From Arsenophonus sp052174475 (GTDB lineage Bacteria; Pseudomonadota; Gammaproteobacteria; Enterobacterales; Enterobacteriaceae), in the NCBI GenBank assembly GCA_052174475.1, contig JBQMRO010000042.1, forward strand, positions 62,001-126,000: a DNA stretch of 64,000 nt. The letters run 5' to 3'. Shown here in pieces: positions 35,486 to 46,299 of the stretch. Numbering within the stretch: the stretch's first letter is position 1; every line of letters begins with the position of its first letter. Made by a program: the position numbers and the translations under genes. The notes under the pieces were generated by a model, which saw nothing but the letters and a program-made list of their open reading frames with translations, did not search any database and was not told the origin of the DNA.

Positions 35486-36151
35486 TTAGCTTTTAGGCGT
35501 CAATTTTTTTACTCCAACTGGTGTTGCCAGCAAAACAATATCTGCCGCGCGATTAGCAAATAACCCTACCGTAACAACGCCAGCAATTGCATTAATTTTA
35601 TTTTCAAGCTCTATCGGGTCGATAATCTTTAGGTTATGAACATCTAAAATATCATTGCCATTTTCAGTAATCACATTTTTCCGATATTCTGGAACGCCAC
35701 CTAACTTTACTAATTGACGAGCAACATAAGCACGTGCCATCGGAATCACTTCAATAGGTAATGGAAATTTACCTAAAATATCAACTTGCTTAGATTTATC
35801 AGCAATAGCGATAAATTGCTTAGCCATTGCAGCGATAACTTTTTCACCAGTTAAAGCAGCGCCACCTCCTTTTATCATCATTAAATCTGGATTAAATTCA
35901 TCAGCACCATCAATGTAAATGTCAACACTATTCACATTCTTACTATCAATAATAGGAATGGCTAATGAGGTTAATTTATCTGTAGAAATAACTGAACTTG
36001 AGACTGCCCCTTTTATTAAATGCTTTTGTGTCGCTAAGCTATCAATAAAATGCACAACGGTAGAGCCTGTTCCAACACCAACCAGCATATCGGGTTTAAT
36101 ATATTTCAAAGCAGCCCACCCAACCATTTTTTTTAACTTATCCTGTATCAT
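35486..36151 (-). CDS. rpiA: Ribose-5-phosphate isomerase A
   Basis: RpiA interconverts ribose 5-phosphate and ribulose 5-phosphate in the non-oxidative pentose phosphate pathway, supplying ribose for nucleotides. The 221-residue frame is intact (E. coli 219). The phosphate loop GTGST lies at residues 27-31, the active-site Asp81 and Asp84 in DGADE, Lys94 in IKGGGAAL and the catalytic Glu103 in TGEK, all at E. coli numbering. It is divergent from a decayed argP, which is the enterobacterial order. The downstream neighbour serA expected from that order is missing. The sequence is well conserved while everything around it is eroded. Confidence 0.97.
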   Translation of the reverse strand: MIQDKLKKMVGWAALKYIKPDMLVGVGTGSTVVHFIDSLATQKHLIKGAVSSSVISTDKLTSLAIPIIDSKNVNSVDIYIDGADEFNPDLMMIKGGGAALTGEKVIAAMAKQFIAIADKSKQVDILGKFPLPIEVIPMARAYVARQLVKLGGVPEYRKNVITENGNDILDVHNLKIIDPIELENKINAIAGVVTVGLFANRAADIVLLATPVGVKKLTPKS

Positions 36152-36288
36152 AATTATCTTCCTTATTATTTTTTTCTAAAACATACTAATTAATTATTTT
36201 AACAAAATTTCTTACCTCTATCGATTGGAAAATATTGCATAGTAAGATGTAGAATAACATCAGAATTAAATTTTAAAGAGATCTTTTT

Positions 36289-37175
36289 GTGACTAAACAC
36301 CCTGATTATCGAACATTACAAGCATTGGATACTGTGATCCGTGAACTCGCCTTTAAGCGAGTAGCGCAAAATTATGTATTACTCAATCTAATGTTTTTCA
36401 AAGAATTGAGCAGCTTAAAAACTATTTGATCACCACATATTCCTACTAAGCACTACCTCCTCAACTGATTTATCAAGGACAAAACTACTCGTGTTTTTAC
36501 ATCAAGTTGAATTTCTAGAAGAAAGATTAATCACTGGGTAATAAAAATAACGGCGCTACCCTCTTGTTATCAGTAGTAGTCAATACTGATAGCTTAGCAA
36601 TCTGGTTCTTGCCTGCATTCAATCTAGTATTACATAACAGTTTTATTCGTCTTAATATTAAATTGAAGATGAAACCCGAACTCAAAAGCTTCTACAATAT
36701 AGAAGAAGTGTTGTTGGCGCGATTAGTATTAAATCAGAGTTTGCACCTGGTTGCTTGGTAGATAAACTGAGTGCGCTAGATTATTTATTTTCTCACTTAT
36801 ATTTGCTGAACATTATTTTTCTGCTAGCAAGATAAAAATTTCTTTTAAGAGCGCTTACTGTCGTTTTTGATCATTTAGATGATTGCATCAAACTTGTGTT
36901 CAATAGAATTTCAACCTATCTTAGAGTATAGATTCTTAGTATATTTTGAATTCATTCATAGTTTTTGTTCAACTTGCTAAGCAAGGCTTAATCTTGTTGT
37001 TTGATTCAAATTTGTAAATTATTAATAAATTAAATTCAGGTGAATTAATCGACTTTATACCCTACTATTCTAGTATATGATGTTATGTTGGCAAAGCTTT
37101 TCTCCTGAAAGCATAAGAATAAGAAAGATGATTGATACCCTGGTAAAAAAGAACGACAGATATTAAAGCAAGCAG
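36289..37175 (+). pseudogene. argP: LysR-type regulator ArgP (IciA), decayed in place
   Basis: ArgP activates argO and other amino-acid genes in response to arginine and lysine. The relic begins at a GTG (36289) with HPDYRTLQALDTVIRE, the start of the helix-turn-helix domain, then shifts frame to TQSNVFQRIEQLKN. Later blocks are ATLLLSVVVNTDSLAIWFLP and SFIRLNIKLK (36564-36680), APGCLVDKLSALDYLF, FDHLDDC, NSGELIDFIP and finally SFSPESIRIRKMIDTL near 37100. These follow the E. coli protein from end to end at nearly full length (about 297 codons), with at least four frame changes and several stops. It keeps its place divergent from rpiA. Confidence 0.88.
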
Positions 37176-37509
37176 ATAATGATAATGTAGTAAATAAAAA
37201 TTATGTTTTATTTCAAAAGTGGGATTAACTTAATCTGTAAAATCAATACGTTGCTGTTCGTAAGTTTAGTTACTAGCTATTAGAATCGGCAAAACTACTA
37301 TTTAAGTAATTTATTTAATTATTGATAAATCGTATCGATATCCGATAATTGATACTATATATATGCTTTAGCTAATTTAATATTAACCCTATCACTAATG
37401 CCTCTTGTTGCGTTTTAGCATTATCTAATATCTTATTACACTATAATAATATACTAGATATTAATATGTTTACTTTTTTCATACTCCTTATTCCTTACAC
37501 TTATCTCTT

Positions 37510-38865
37510 TGCAGTTATGCTCATCTCTAGTGTATAGAGTTTCAGTGATGTTGGGCATATTCTGCTGATTGCTTTCATAAATTACTTCAACAACAAAGAG
37601 ACGATATGCAATGAAAAGGCTCCCTACAGGTATCTACGAAATCAGATATTACCATTAATCTCCTTTCATGAATTCATCCGTAATGCTGATAGGCAGCTGA
37701 TATGTACTGCTGTTGAGGTGGAGCTCGAATCTATATTGCAATAACCTACTCAACGCCACCTTGTTTACGAATCTCATCCGTCGTCTATAATGGTTATTAG
37801 TTACAGCGAATCATGCAGACTGGTATTGACGATCTTGAAATTAAAGTGACTAAGATCAGGAGATCGCAATGGAAACAGAATATGGTTTAAGAGCTATTAT
37901 TTCTGCCCTATCTAAAGGGTGCAAAATGATAAATAGTTCCTACCATTCTTATATCTGTGATCTATATCCACCGGTGATTTTCATGAAGCTCTACACTGTT
38001 AGCGCTTATCGATGAAAAAGTATATAATCTCTCTACCAGTACACCATCAGCAGTCTGAAACAGCGATAGCTTAAAGAACATAGGCAAGGTGGTAAACCCC
38101 TTTTTGCGTGATTTAGCCGATGCGTGATACATTTATTTCTGACCTGATCGCATATACCAGCTTGTCAGATAAACTGATCGCCTTTACCTGCTGCTTATTA
38201 TTGATATCACTGCGAATTGATGTAAGGAGTTGGTTTGGGTTGAAGATGTTTATCGAGAGTCAGAAGTGAACTAAGTCAAGCTTTTCAATAGCTAACGAAC
38301 ACCTGGCTTAACTGCATATCCTAAGCTTACCGTGAAAGACGATGACCTTGGTTTTTAAAATTCAATCGCAAAGATATTCCAGGAGATGTAGCAGAAATCC
38401 TGCTGTGCTGTACAAAATAGCTAATATGCTATCTTCACTCTATAAAGGCATGCAGCACCGAAAGTTAAAATGTTCTGTGGGAGAGAGGTCCTAGCTAGCA
38501 GAGACTCATAACGTCGCTAACAAAATCTTTAATGCTTTGTTGGAAAAGTTTTCAGCATAAGTATCTCTGAAGCGATGAAGCAACTTAAGAAAGACCAAAA
38601 AGCACTGTTAGCATTCTACGGATTTTCTTATCAACACACTGAGCAAATAAGAGCGACGAATCTGATTGAATTAGCTTTGTGATAGCGTGGAGCCTACAAA
38701 GCTGATACGCGAACACTGTAGTTAAAGAAAAACAACTCTTCAAATGGTATTTGAGTTACTACAGTCTGTTCAGAAAATCCAAAACCAGCTAAGGATATTT
38801 AATATGCTGACCCTGGTCCTAAACAAGATCTAATTAAAGATGGAGAACAGATTCATAAAGCATAG
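37510..38865 (+). mobile_element. IS256-family insertion sequence relic
   Basis: Same unit as 4515-5785 with matching left end (ATGCTCATCTCTAGTGTAT) and right end (CAGATTCATAAAGCATAGCG). Translated fragments fit IS256 transposase: SFHEFIRNADRQLICTAVEV-like start, LARSYPELRLLIDI-like middle. In this copy the segment near 37640-37720 (LLSFHEFIRNA, IGSYMYCC) is the clearest. Heavily frameshifted. Confidence 0.65.
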
Positions 38866-41470
38866 CGATGAGTGGGAATGACCATTTACACTAGATTTTC
38901 TAATAACTCGTTAAATAGCATTTAATATAAATATTAGTAAATTATTATTAATCTAATGCTGATTAGATAGGAGTGGAAAGTAGGCCGTTCCCGTTTAAAA
39001 CAGATGACTTTAGCTGGATTGAATTATGAGTTGGTGTTTAATCTGCTTCGTCAGTTTATTAATGAAAATGGTTAATACTAACTAATGGTTAGCTCTATTT
39101 AGTTGAATATAGTTTAGTGTTTTATCAATAAGTGTAGTTATGGTAAAAATTAAAAACCCAATTTTTGCTAAAAATAGTTTTTGCTTGGTGTGTAGTGAGC
39201 GTACGAGAATTAGCAGTAAAGTTAAATAAGATGAAACAATAATTTGCCATTTACTAAAAAGAATCTAAAAATTAGCTTTAATTATCCTAATTGTTCCAGA
39301 TTCAGGATGATTATAATAAATAAAATTAACAATTTACTGCTATTATCGCTCATGATAATTATCTAGATTGACCATTATAATCGCAAATTTTAGTGATGAG
39401 TTAGCAATAGAGTAAAAGAGTTAACGATTCATATTTTAGAATTTTTAATCTAAGCGATTTTATCTTACATAAATTATATACGTATATTTTAAGAGATAAG
39501 AGATTTTTAAATAAATTATTTTTCTTAATTTTAAGTCAATCTTATTTGAGCAGGTATAAATTTATTAAAATATTGAGCAATTACCAAAATTTTTATAGTC
39601 GCAATATGTTCACTTTCTTTCTGTTAATTGAAATTTTTACTTTATGAAGTTAGGTGTAAAAGGAATTGTTTTTACTGTGACCCTACCTTACCCATACTAA
39701 TGTTACATTTGCTTTATAAAATTAAATCAGTCAAGTTCTAGAAGTATAGTTACGTGATTTGTTAATTAAAATTATTGCTATTGCAAATAAACCCGTTGAT
39801 ACAAAAATTTGCCAACGTGAATCGTCTAAAATGCAATATATTTTGAATTTTCATGTTTGTAGTGTATTGGAATTTGTTAAAAGTGAGGCTATTTTATTTA
39901 AACCTAGTGATTAGGTGTATTATGTCAGCTTTATTGATAGGTTTGAATGCTATTTAGAATATAAGCTAGTAGATAAGTGAGTTATCATGGATAAAATAAA
40001 CCAAAACATTAACTGCTGTTCAGACAGCGGTTTTGCCATTTATCTCGATTGCCGTTTGCTTGGATCTGCTGTTTGATCGATTAATGCTAAAGGAAGATAG
40101 CATTGTTGGCAAATCTATATTGATTATTTGGTGGTACCTCTGCTGTTGCTTCGCTATTAATCCAATTATCGCATAAACTAAGAAAGTTGGATGTTTTAAC
40201 TATTGCTATACAGTCAGAAAGCACAGCAATAGGTCAATAAATTAGATGTACATGGTATTATTGATCATAAAAACCGTTTAGTTAACAGTTTTCTACATTA
40301 GAAATTTAACATATCGACTTATTAGCTTCATTAATTCACAGTGATGACTGTGATAGCACAGGTATTAGATTTTCTTATTCTACAAGAAATTAGCATTAAT
40401 CGATGATCTTAAAAATTTTAATAATACGCCAATAAAAAGTAAAGACCTTTCATTACATTAGAAATTTATCTTTACGCAGCTCTGTTTTTAAACTAAAAAT
40501 ATTAAATAACATCAATTATTGCAACGGGGGGGGGGAGTTAGCTTGATTGATCAAGAGATATTAAAAATATCTATCAGTAAAAAAATAGAAAATCAGTACT
40601 GAAAATTTGTAGTTTTCCCATCAGATAATAGAAAGTGGTAAAGTAAAGGCTAATAAGCTAGTTTTAGCTAGTTTTTAATTTAATGATTAGGATTTTAATC
40701 TAACTTTCGTAGTACTTAATTTGCACTTCTTTTTGTTATTACCTAATTGTATACGCCGCTGAAGAAAATTAAGTGTCGGATTTGTTTTTGTATTGCACAA
40801 AAGATAAATATTTTTATTTCTCTACAGAATCTAAAGATAGCTATAAATTGTTAATAACAGAATGTGTTGATTTTATTAGATTTACGTTATGTCCGTGTTT
40901 ATTGCATGATGGTCATAATCTTATTGATTTATATGATTTTAATCATTACTATATGATCTATGGGGTTACCCCCGCTTTGCTGGGTTTAATAATTTTTACG
41001 ACGGGATATTATGAGATGAGAAAAAGTCATTGAAGTGATTATCTTAGGTATATTAATATAGTGTGCATCTAGCAGCAGCGCACACGGATTCCGTTATTTA
41101 TTAACGGATACTTTTTTATGCAAAAGGGAATTTATCTGGTTTTTTTGTTGATATCGGAAGTTATTTTTATGTACAAATCCTTTGATTTTATTTATTTCTA
41201 TTCCAGCTCAAAATAGAGTATCAATAATTAATTTTCTTGTTCTTTCAATATATCTGTTGAAAATATCGACTCCATTTATGTTGTTAAATGGGCTAATGAT
41301 AGGTAATGGTATATGTTTATTCTCATCTGCATAAGATTATACTTACTACTGATTACATTTTACTGTTTACAGCTCTCTTGGAGCTGGCTGTATATGATAT
41401 TATTTAAATTCACTAAATCTATTTAAGAAATAAATCCGATTGATATATAGATAGACTTTCCTGATGAAAA
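38866..41470. other. AT-rich region with gene debris, no intact gene
   Basis: Short protein-like plus-strand pieces occur: SRLKQMTLAGLNYELVFNLL then RQFINENG (about 38990-39075), and a hydrophobic stretch near 40030-40150. A frame of 86 codons at 40773-41033 (MSDLFLYCTKDKYFYFSTES) ends in a possible membrane segment, TPALLGLIIFTTGYY, but has no clear ribosome site and I do not recognise it. A run of ten G lies at 40526-40535. Otherwise I see nothing here. Confidence 0.4.
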
Positions 41471-41473
41471 TTA

Positions 41474-42480
41474 TTGATAGAAATTCCTTATACTATATGA
41501 AGTATTTTTGCTACAGCGGTTACCGTTAAAAAGTAAACAGTCATAAAGATCAAAGAGATTCTCTCTTCACTCCATGCCAACATAAAGCTACATTTCATTA
41601 GTTGGCTCGTCGATAATCTGTCGGATGGTCTCGATTCATACATTGAAGTAATTTATCCCACTTTGCCCTTTCCATGTTATCACAGTGAATATGTTATACA
41701 CTAAGATATTTATTTAGGATTATAGCGATATTGCTGCAAATTCCTGATTGCAGAAGAACATTTAAGAATCCTACTGGAAGTCTGTTAGCAACACTACATC
41801 AGAAGGATAGATGATTTAGTTATTTATGATGGATTTTGAATATCTTGACTTTACGAGAATAACCAAAACAAAAAGGTTTTTATTTGAAAATAGAATTTAG
41901 ATGACGTAACTGCTCCTTATTTTATCGGCGGAAGCTAATATATAAATGCCTAACTGGTAGTTTTGAAATCGACGAAACATTTCTCTATGAATTCTTTAAA
42001 TATAAGTGTTATTTCAACATAGGAAAAGCAGAAATATGGGAGATAAGAAGATTAAAAGAAAAAAAAATTTAAGTCTTGATTGCTTAAGATTGCCATAGCC
42101 ATGCTAGCAATGAGATTTTTGAATAGTTTAATGAAAAGTTCATTAGTCATTTTTTGAGCCGATTATCAATAAAGAGTTCATCCTATTTTCTTAGATAGTA
42201 GCTAAATGGTGAAACTTTTTCCAGCGAGCATAAAATTAGTCATCATAGCTTAATAAGGCTAGTGGTGGATATTCAGAGGAGTTATTGGTAAGGAATTATA
42301 TATTTAAAAGATGAACAGTTATATCAGACGATTCAAAGGATAGCTGAGTAGAAGATTAGATAGTATAGAGTTGTTTTGTTTACCGAATTATCTAACTTAG
42401 AAAAAGTTGTTGAAATCATAACAATTGAAATACCGTTGTGGTTACAAAATTTTTATAAAAACAAGAGCTTTTGCCATGAT
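41474..42480 (+). mobile_element. IS1595-family insertion sequence relic
   Basis: Plus-strand counterpart of the unit at 28066-29076 and close to the one at 44580-45590. Around 41960-42060 it reads SFEIDETFLYEFF then RKAEIWEIRRLKEKKI, corresponding to the VDETFF...RKA.KRGGKAKKR region of the family. From 42240 on it carries the segment GTAAGGAATTATATATT and AGTTATATCAGACGATTCAA shared with the other plus copies. Broken throughout. It precedes an IS481 3' part and probably inserted into that element. Confidence 0.7.
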
Positions 42481-42489
42481 ATCCTGATA

Positions 42490-43255
42490 GATCAAATAGA
42501 CATATTCTCCATCGTTTACCAATAACACTGTTATCCAATCAGAAAGCCGTTTTCGGGTTTCTATAAAAACCTTTTCCTTCTTGTCCTTGAAATGCTAGTA
42601 GTCGTATGTGAATTCCTAAATCTAATTGTATCTTGATTGATCTGAATCGTTGTTTATGCAGACAAATAAGGGTTATGTAAAATGAGGCAGTAGGTAAAAA
42701 GCACTGAATCGAAGCATAAAGTGTTTAAAACTATGAGCCTAGTATATGCACGTAAATGTAAAATATCTTCCAAAAATTCTAAACAAAACTTCACGACATT
42801 ATCTTTTTGTAGGTATAAATCGCGCAACTAAACGGGTTTTTATCTACCTTTATAAGTCCAAGACTGCGCTCAATGATCGATGTTTTTTTACGTTATCTTA
42901 ATCAATCATATTCCATAGCTATCCATTGGGTATATACAGATTGCCTTTTTTATTTATAAAAACATTTATTTACCAGAAAATATAAATTCATCGATTTACA
43001 TACAGAACTTGATATAGAACACCGACTTTATTCCATCGAGAATTCTTAAACGAATGACATGATTGAGTGATTTAATGGTCGTATAAAAGATAGAGGTTGC
43101 AAAGCCTTCATTTTAATTCTGCTGAATAGCTTAAAATTATTCTGCATTGATATATTTAGCTATACAATCAAGAATTACTAAATCAGTATTTAGTAGTAAA
43201 ACTCCATTGCAGTCTATAAAAATTGATTCAAAGTTAAAGTTAAATTATTTAAAAA
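42490..43255 (+). mobile_element. IS481-family relic, 3' two-thirds
   Basis: Aligns with 3715-4490. Plus-strand fragments read LDIEHRLYSIENS, TNDMIE and FNGRIKD (about 43005-43095), matching the conserved IS481 pattern LGIEHRLTPPRNPQTNGMVERFNGRIED, and then PLQSIKIDSKLKLNYLKK at the C terminus. The 5' third is absent; an IS1595 relic stands in its place. The element ends about 50 bases before ugd. Confidence 0.75.
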
Positions 43256-43304
43256 AACTATATTTCTTCTGGAATGTGACACTAAAATATTTGAGAGGTT
43301 AGTT

Positions 43305-44471
43305 TTGAAAATTGCTATTGCAGGAACAGGTTATGTTGGCCTGTCGAATGCGATGTTGTTAGCGCAACATCATGAGGTTGTTGCATTAGATATTATTATT
43401 GAAAAAGTAACGATGCTAAATAACCAGCAATCACCCATAGCGGATAAAGAAATTGAAGCGTTCTTGACAGAAAAAAAATTGAATTTTAGGGCAACAACGG
43501 ATAAAGAACAAGCTTATCATGGAGCAGATTATGTAATTATTGCTACCCCGACCGATTATGATGCTAAAACTAATTATTTTAATACTTCTTCTGTTGAAGC
43601 GGTAATTGATGACGTAAACCATATTAATCCACCCACAACCATTGTTATTAAGTCAACTATTCCTGTAGGTTTTATCGTCCGCTTGCAACAAGAGAAAGGA
43701 TATAAAAATATTATTTTTTCACCAGAATTTTTACGTGAAGGCAGAGCCTTATATGATAATCTTTATCCTTCTCGTATTGTAGTAGGGGAATGTTCCGAAC
43801 GCGCCAAGATTTTTGCCGATTTATTATTAGAAGGGGCGCTGAAAAAAGATGTTACAGTGTTATTTACTGACGCTACTGAAGCGGAAGCAATAAAGTTATT
43901 TGCTAATACTTATCTGGCAATGCGAGTGGCTTATTTTAATGAATTAGACACTTACTCTCATAGTCGTGGATTGGATAGTCGTCAAATTATTGAAGGTGTT
44001 TCATTGGATCCGCGTATTGGCAGTTATTATAATAACCCATCTTTTGGTTATGGAGGTTATTGCCTACCCAAGGATACCAAGCAGTTGCTAGCTAACTATG
44101 ATGATATACCAAACAATTTAATTAATGCGATTGTGGAATCGAATCGAACCCGTAAAAATTACATTTCTGAGACAGTTATTGGTCAAAATCCAAAAAAAGT
44201 AGGTGTTTATCGATTAGTAATGAAGGCTGGTTCAGATAATTTTCGAGAATCGGCAGTACAAGGTGTAATGAAGCGGATTAAAGCGAAAGGAATTGAAGTA
44301 GTGGTTTATGAGCCAGTTTTACAACAAAACGAGTTTTTTCATTCCAAAATAATAAATAATTTGATTGATTTCAAAACGCAGTGTGATATTATTTTGGCTA
44401 ATCGATTAGTGCCGGAACTAGAAGATGTAAAACATAAAGTTTATACCCGCGATCTATTTGGTTACAATTAA
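43305..44471 (+). CDS. ugd: UDP-glucose 6-dehydrogenase
   Basis: Ugd oxidises UDP-glucose to UDP-glucuronate with two NAD+, the precursor of glucuronate- and arabinose-containing envelope sugars (capsule, or L-Ara4N on lipid A). The 388-residue frame is intact (E. coli 388). Visible are the NAD loop GTGYVG at residues 7-12, the SPEFLREGRA block, the Lys/Asn region EAIKLFANTYLAMRVAYFNE, and the catalytic Cys253 in GYGGYCLPKDTKQL. The start is TTG, supported by GAGAGG about 7 bases upstream and by the family N terminus MKIAIAGTGYVG. It stands alone between IS relics with its own terminator. No partner gene for glucuronate use is in the window. Confidence 0.96.
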   Translation: MKIAIAGTGYVGLSNAMLLAQHHEVVALDIIIEKVTMLNNQQSPIADKEIEAFLTEKKLNFRATTDKEQAYHGADYVIIATPTDYDAKTNYFNTSSVEAVIDDVNHINPPTTIVIKSTIPVGFIVRLQQEKGYKNIIFSPEFLREGRALYDNLYPSRIVVGECSERAKIFADLLLEGALKKDVTVLFTDATEAEAIKLFANTYLAMRVAYFNELDTYSHSRGLDSRQIIEGVSLDPRIGSYYNNPSFGYGGYCLPKDTKQLLANYDDIPNNLINAIVESNRTRKNYISETVIGQNPKKVGVYRLVMKAGSDNFRESAVQGVMKRIKAKGIEVVVYEPVLQQNEFFHSKIINNLIDFKTQCDIILANRLVPELEDVKHKVYTRDLFGYN

Positions 44472-44529
44472 TAACTATTGCTATTCAGGTAATAGCAGCA
44501 GATTAAGATTTGCTCCTTGATTATTCTAA

Positions 44530-44560
44530 TTGTCACTTTCAAAAAAGTGACAAGGTTTTT
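44530..44560 (+). terminator. Rho-independent terminator of ugd
   Basis: A 10-bp perfect stem (TTGTCACTTT, loop CAAA, AAAGTGACAA) is followed by GGTTTTT, 58 bases after the ugd stop codon. A second inverted repeat (44566-44589) follows directly and touches the start of an IS1595 relic. Confidence 0.8.
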
Positions 44561-44579
44561 ATCTATTCTAACAACAACT

Positions 44580-45590
44580 GTTGTTAGAAATTCCATATGT
44601 TATATGGAAGATTTTTGCTACAAGCGGTTGCCATAAAAAGCAGGCAGTCATATAGATAAAAGAAACTATTTCTTCACTACCTGTCAACATAAAGCTTTAT
44701 CTTATAAGATGGCTTGGTAAGATCCTGCTAGATGATATCAGTTCACGGATTCAACAACTCATTCTACTTTATCCTCTTTACCAATATTACTACAGTGAAT
44801 ATAATATGTTGGGGTATTAATTAGGGTTATAGCTATATCATTGCAAAATTCTAGATTGCAATAAATATTTAATAATCTTAATGAAAGTGTTTTTTAGCAA
44901 AATTACATCACAAGGATAAATGGTTTAGATATCTTCGATGTATATTGAATAGTTTAATTTTACAGAAGTCATAGAAAAAAATAAGCATTGATTTAAAACA
45001 GCGTTTAGATGGCATCACTGCTCATTATTTTAATGTTGGCCAACCAACATTAACTCCACTAATACCAATTAGTGGAGTTGATGGGAATATTTTTCCCTAA
45101 ATCCTTTAAAAAAAAATTATATTCCACATAGTAAAAGTAGAAAACGCGCGGGAGAAAAGAAGAGATAAAAAGAAAAAATAAATCTCGCTCTTAATTGCTT
45201 AAGATTGCTATGGCTATGTGAGCAATGAGATTCTTGAATAGTTTAATGAAAAGTTCATTAGTCATTTTTTGAGCCGATTATCAATAAAGAGTTCATCCTT
45301 AGTTCGAGTGGAGCTAAGGAGTACAAAGAAACCTTTGCTAGCTAGCAAAAAATTAGTCACTATCTCCTAACAAGATTAGGTAATCATAGAATTCTTGCTA
45401 AGAAATTCTAGATTCAAAATCTGAACAGTTATATCAGACGATTAAAAGGTTATATGAGTAGCTTGCATGGTATAGGGTTGTTTTGTTTACCGAATTATCT
45501 GATCTTGAGAAGATTGTTTGAAACCACGACAATTGAAATATAGATGTGGCTACAAATTGCTCTGTAAGAAAAACAATAACCTTTGTGACA
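44580..45590 (+). mobile_element. IS1595-family insertion sequence relic
   Basis: Nearly parallel to 41474-42480, sharing the 5' segment (TTTTTGCTACA-GCGGTT), the middle (TAGTTTAATGAAAAGTTCATT and GAGCCGATTATCAATAAAGAG are nearly identical in both) and the 3' segment ending AACAATAACCTTTG. The two copies are more alike than most others, pointing to a relatively late duplication. No transposase frame survives. Confidence 0.7.
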
Positions 45591-46299
45591 CGTCAACATG
45601 GTTTTTTTTAATAATTCAAATTTAGTTTTGAACTAAATCTTTTTTAGACTATAAAGGAATTTTATTACCCAATGCATACTGATTGGGATAATTTTTGATT
45701 GTGTAGTCAAGCATATCAATGCAGATAGATATCAAGCTCTTAACCAGAATTGATATGATTTTGTGATTGTGGATTAAGTGTAATGTAATGCTTTGATAAG
45801 AATATCTACACCATTTGGTGGTGTATTACCTATCCATGGTTCTAGAAGATATAAATAATTATTAGTTGTATTATCTAAGTCATAACATTTTCCTATATTA
45901 CAAAAGGAAAGTTTAAACAGATACATATCTATTAAGCTGATTTTACTTTCAGCTATTAAAAAAAATTTTAGCGATATTAAGATAAAAAGATTTTCATATA
46001 ATACAGAAATATGATTTAGGAGCATATTGTGTACTTGTACTTGTATTTGTATTTGTATTTGTATTTGTATTTGTAATTAATACAAGAATTTTTCGCTAAA
46101 ATTTTATCTAGTCCCTATTTTCTCATCTTGCAAATGATTGCAATAACAAATTAGGCAGCACTATTTTACAAGTAGACAAAAAGGATTGGTTATGAAATAT
46201 GACGCTTTCATTAAAAATTTATTAAATTAGCCAGCAATTAATTACATACCCTAAATAGGGTATATAATTAATTATTAGAAAATCTGATGTTATAAACTA
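45591..46299. other. AT-rich spacer with one short frame
   Basis: A minus-strand frame of 83 codons (45774-46025; MLLNHISVLYENLFILISLK) starts 5 bases from the hexamer repeat at 46031-46078, with no ribosome site. Its C-terminal part (LYLLEPWIGNTPPNGVDILI) reads like real protein but I do not recognise it. The rest holds nothing I can name. Confidence 0.35.
46031..46078. repeat. Hexanucleotide tandem repeat, eight units
   Basis: Eight consecutive 6-base units: two GTACTT, five GTATTT, one GTAATT. The units keep reading frames open on both strands (Tyr-Leu repeats on plus, Gln-Ile repeats on minus). On the minus strand the tract immediately precedes the ATG of the short frame at 45774-46025. 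Confidence 0.95.
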
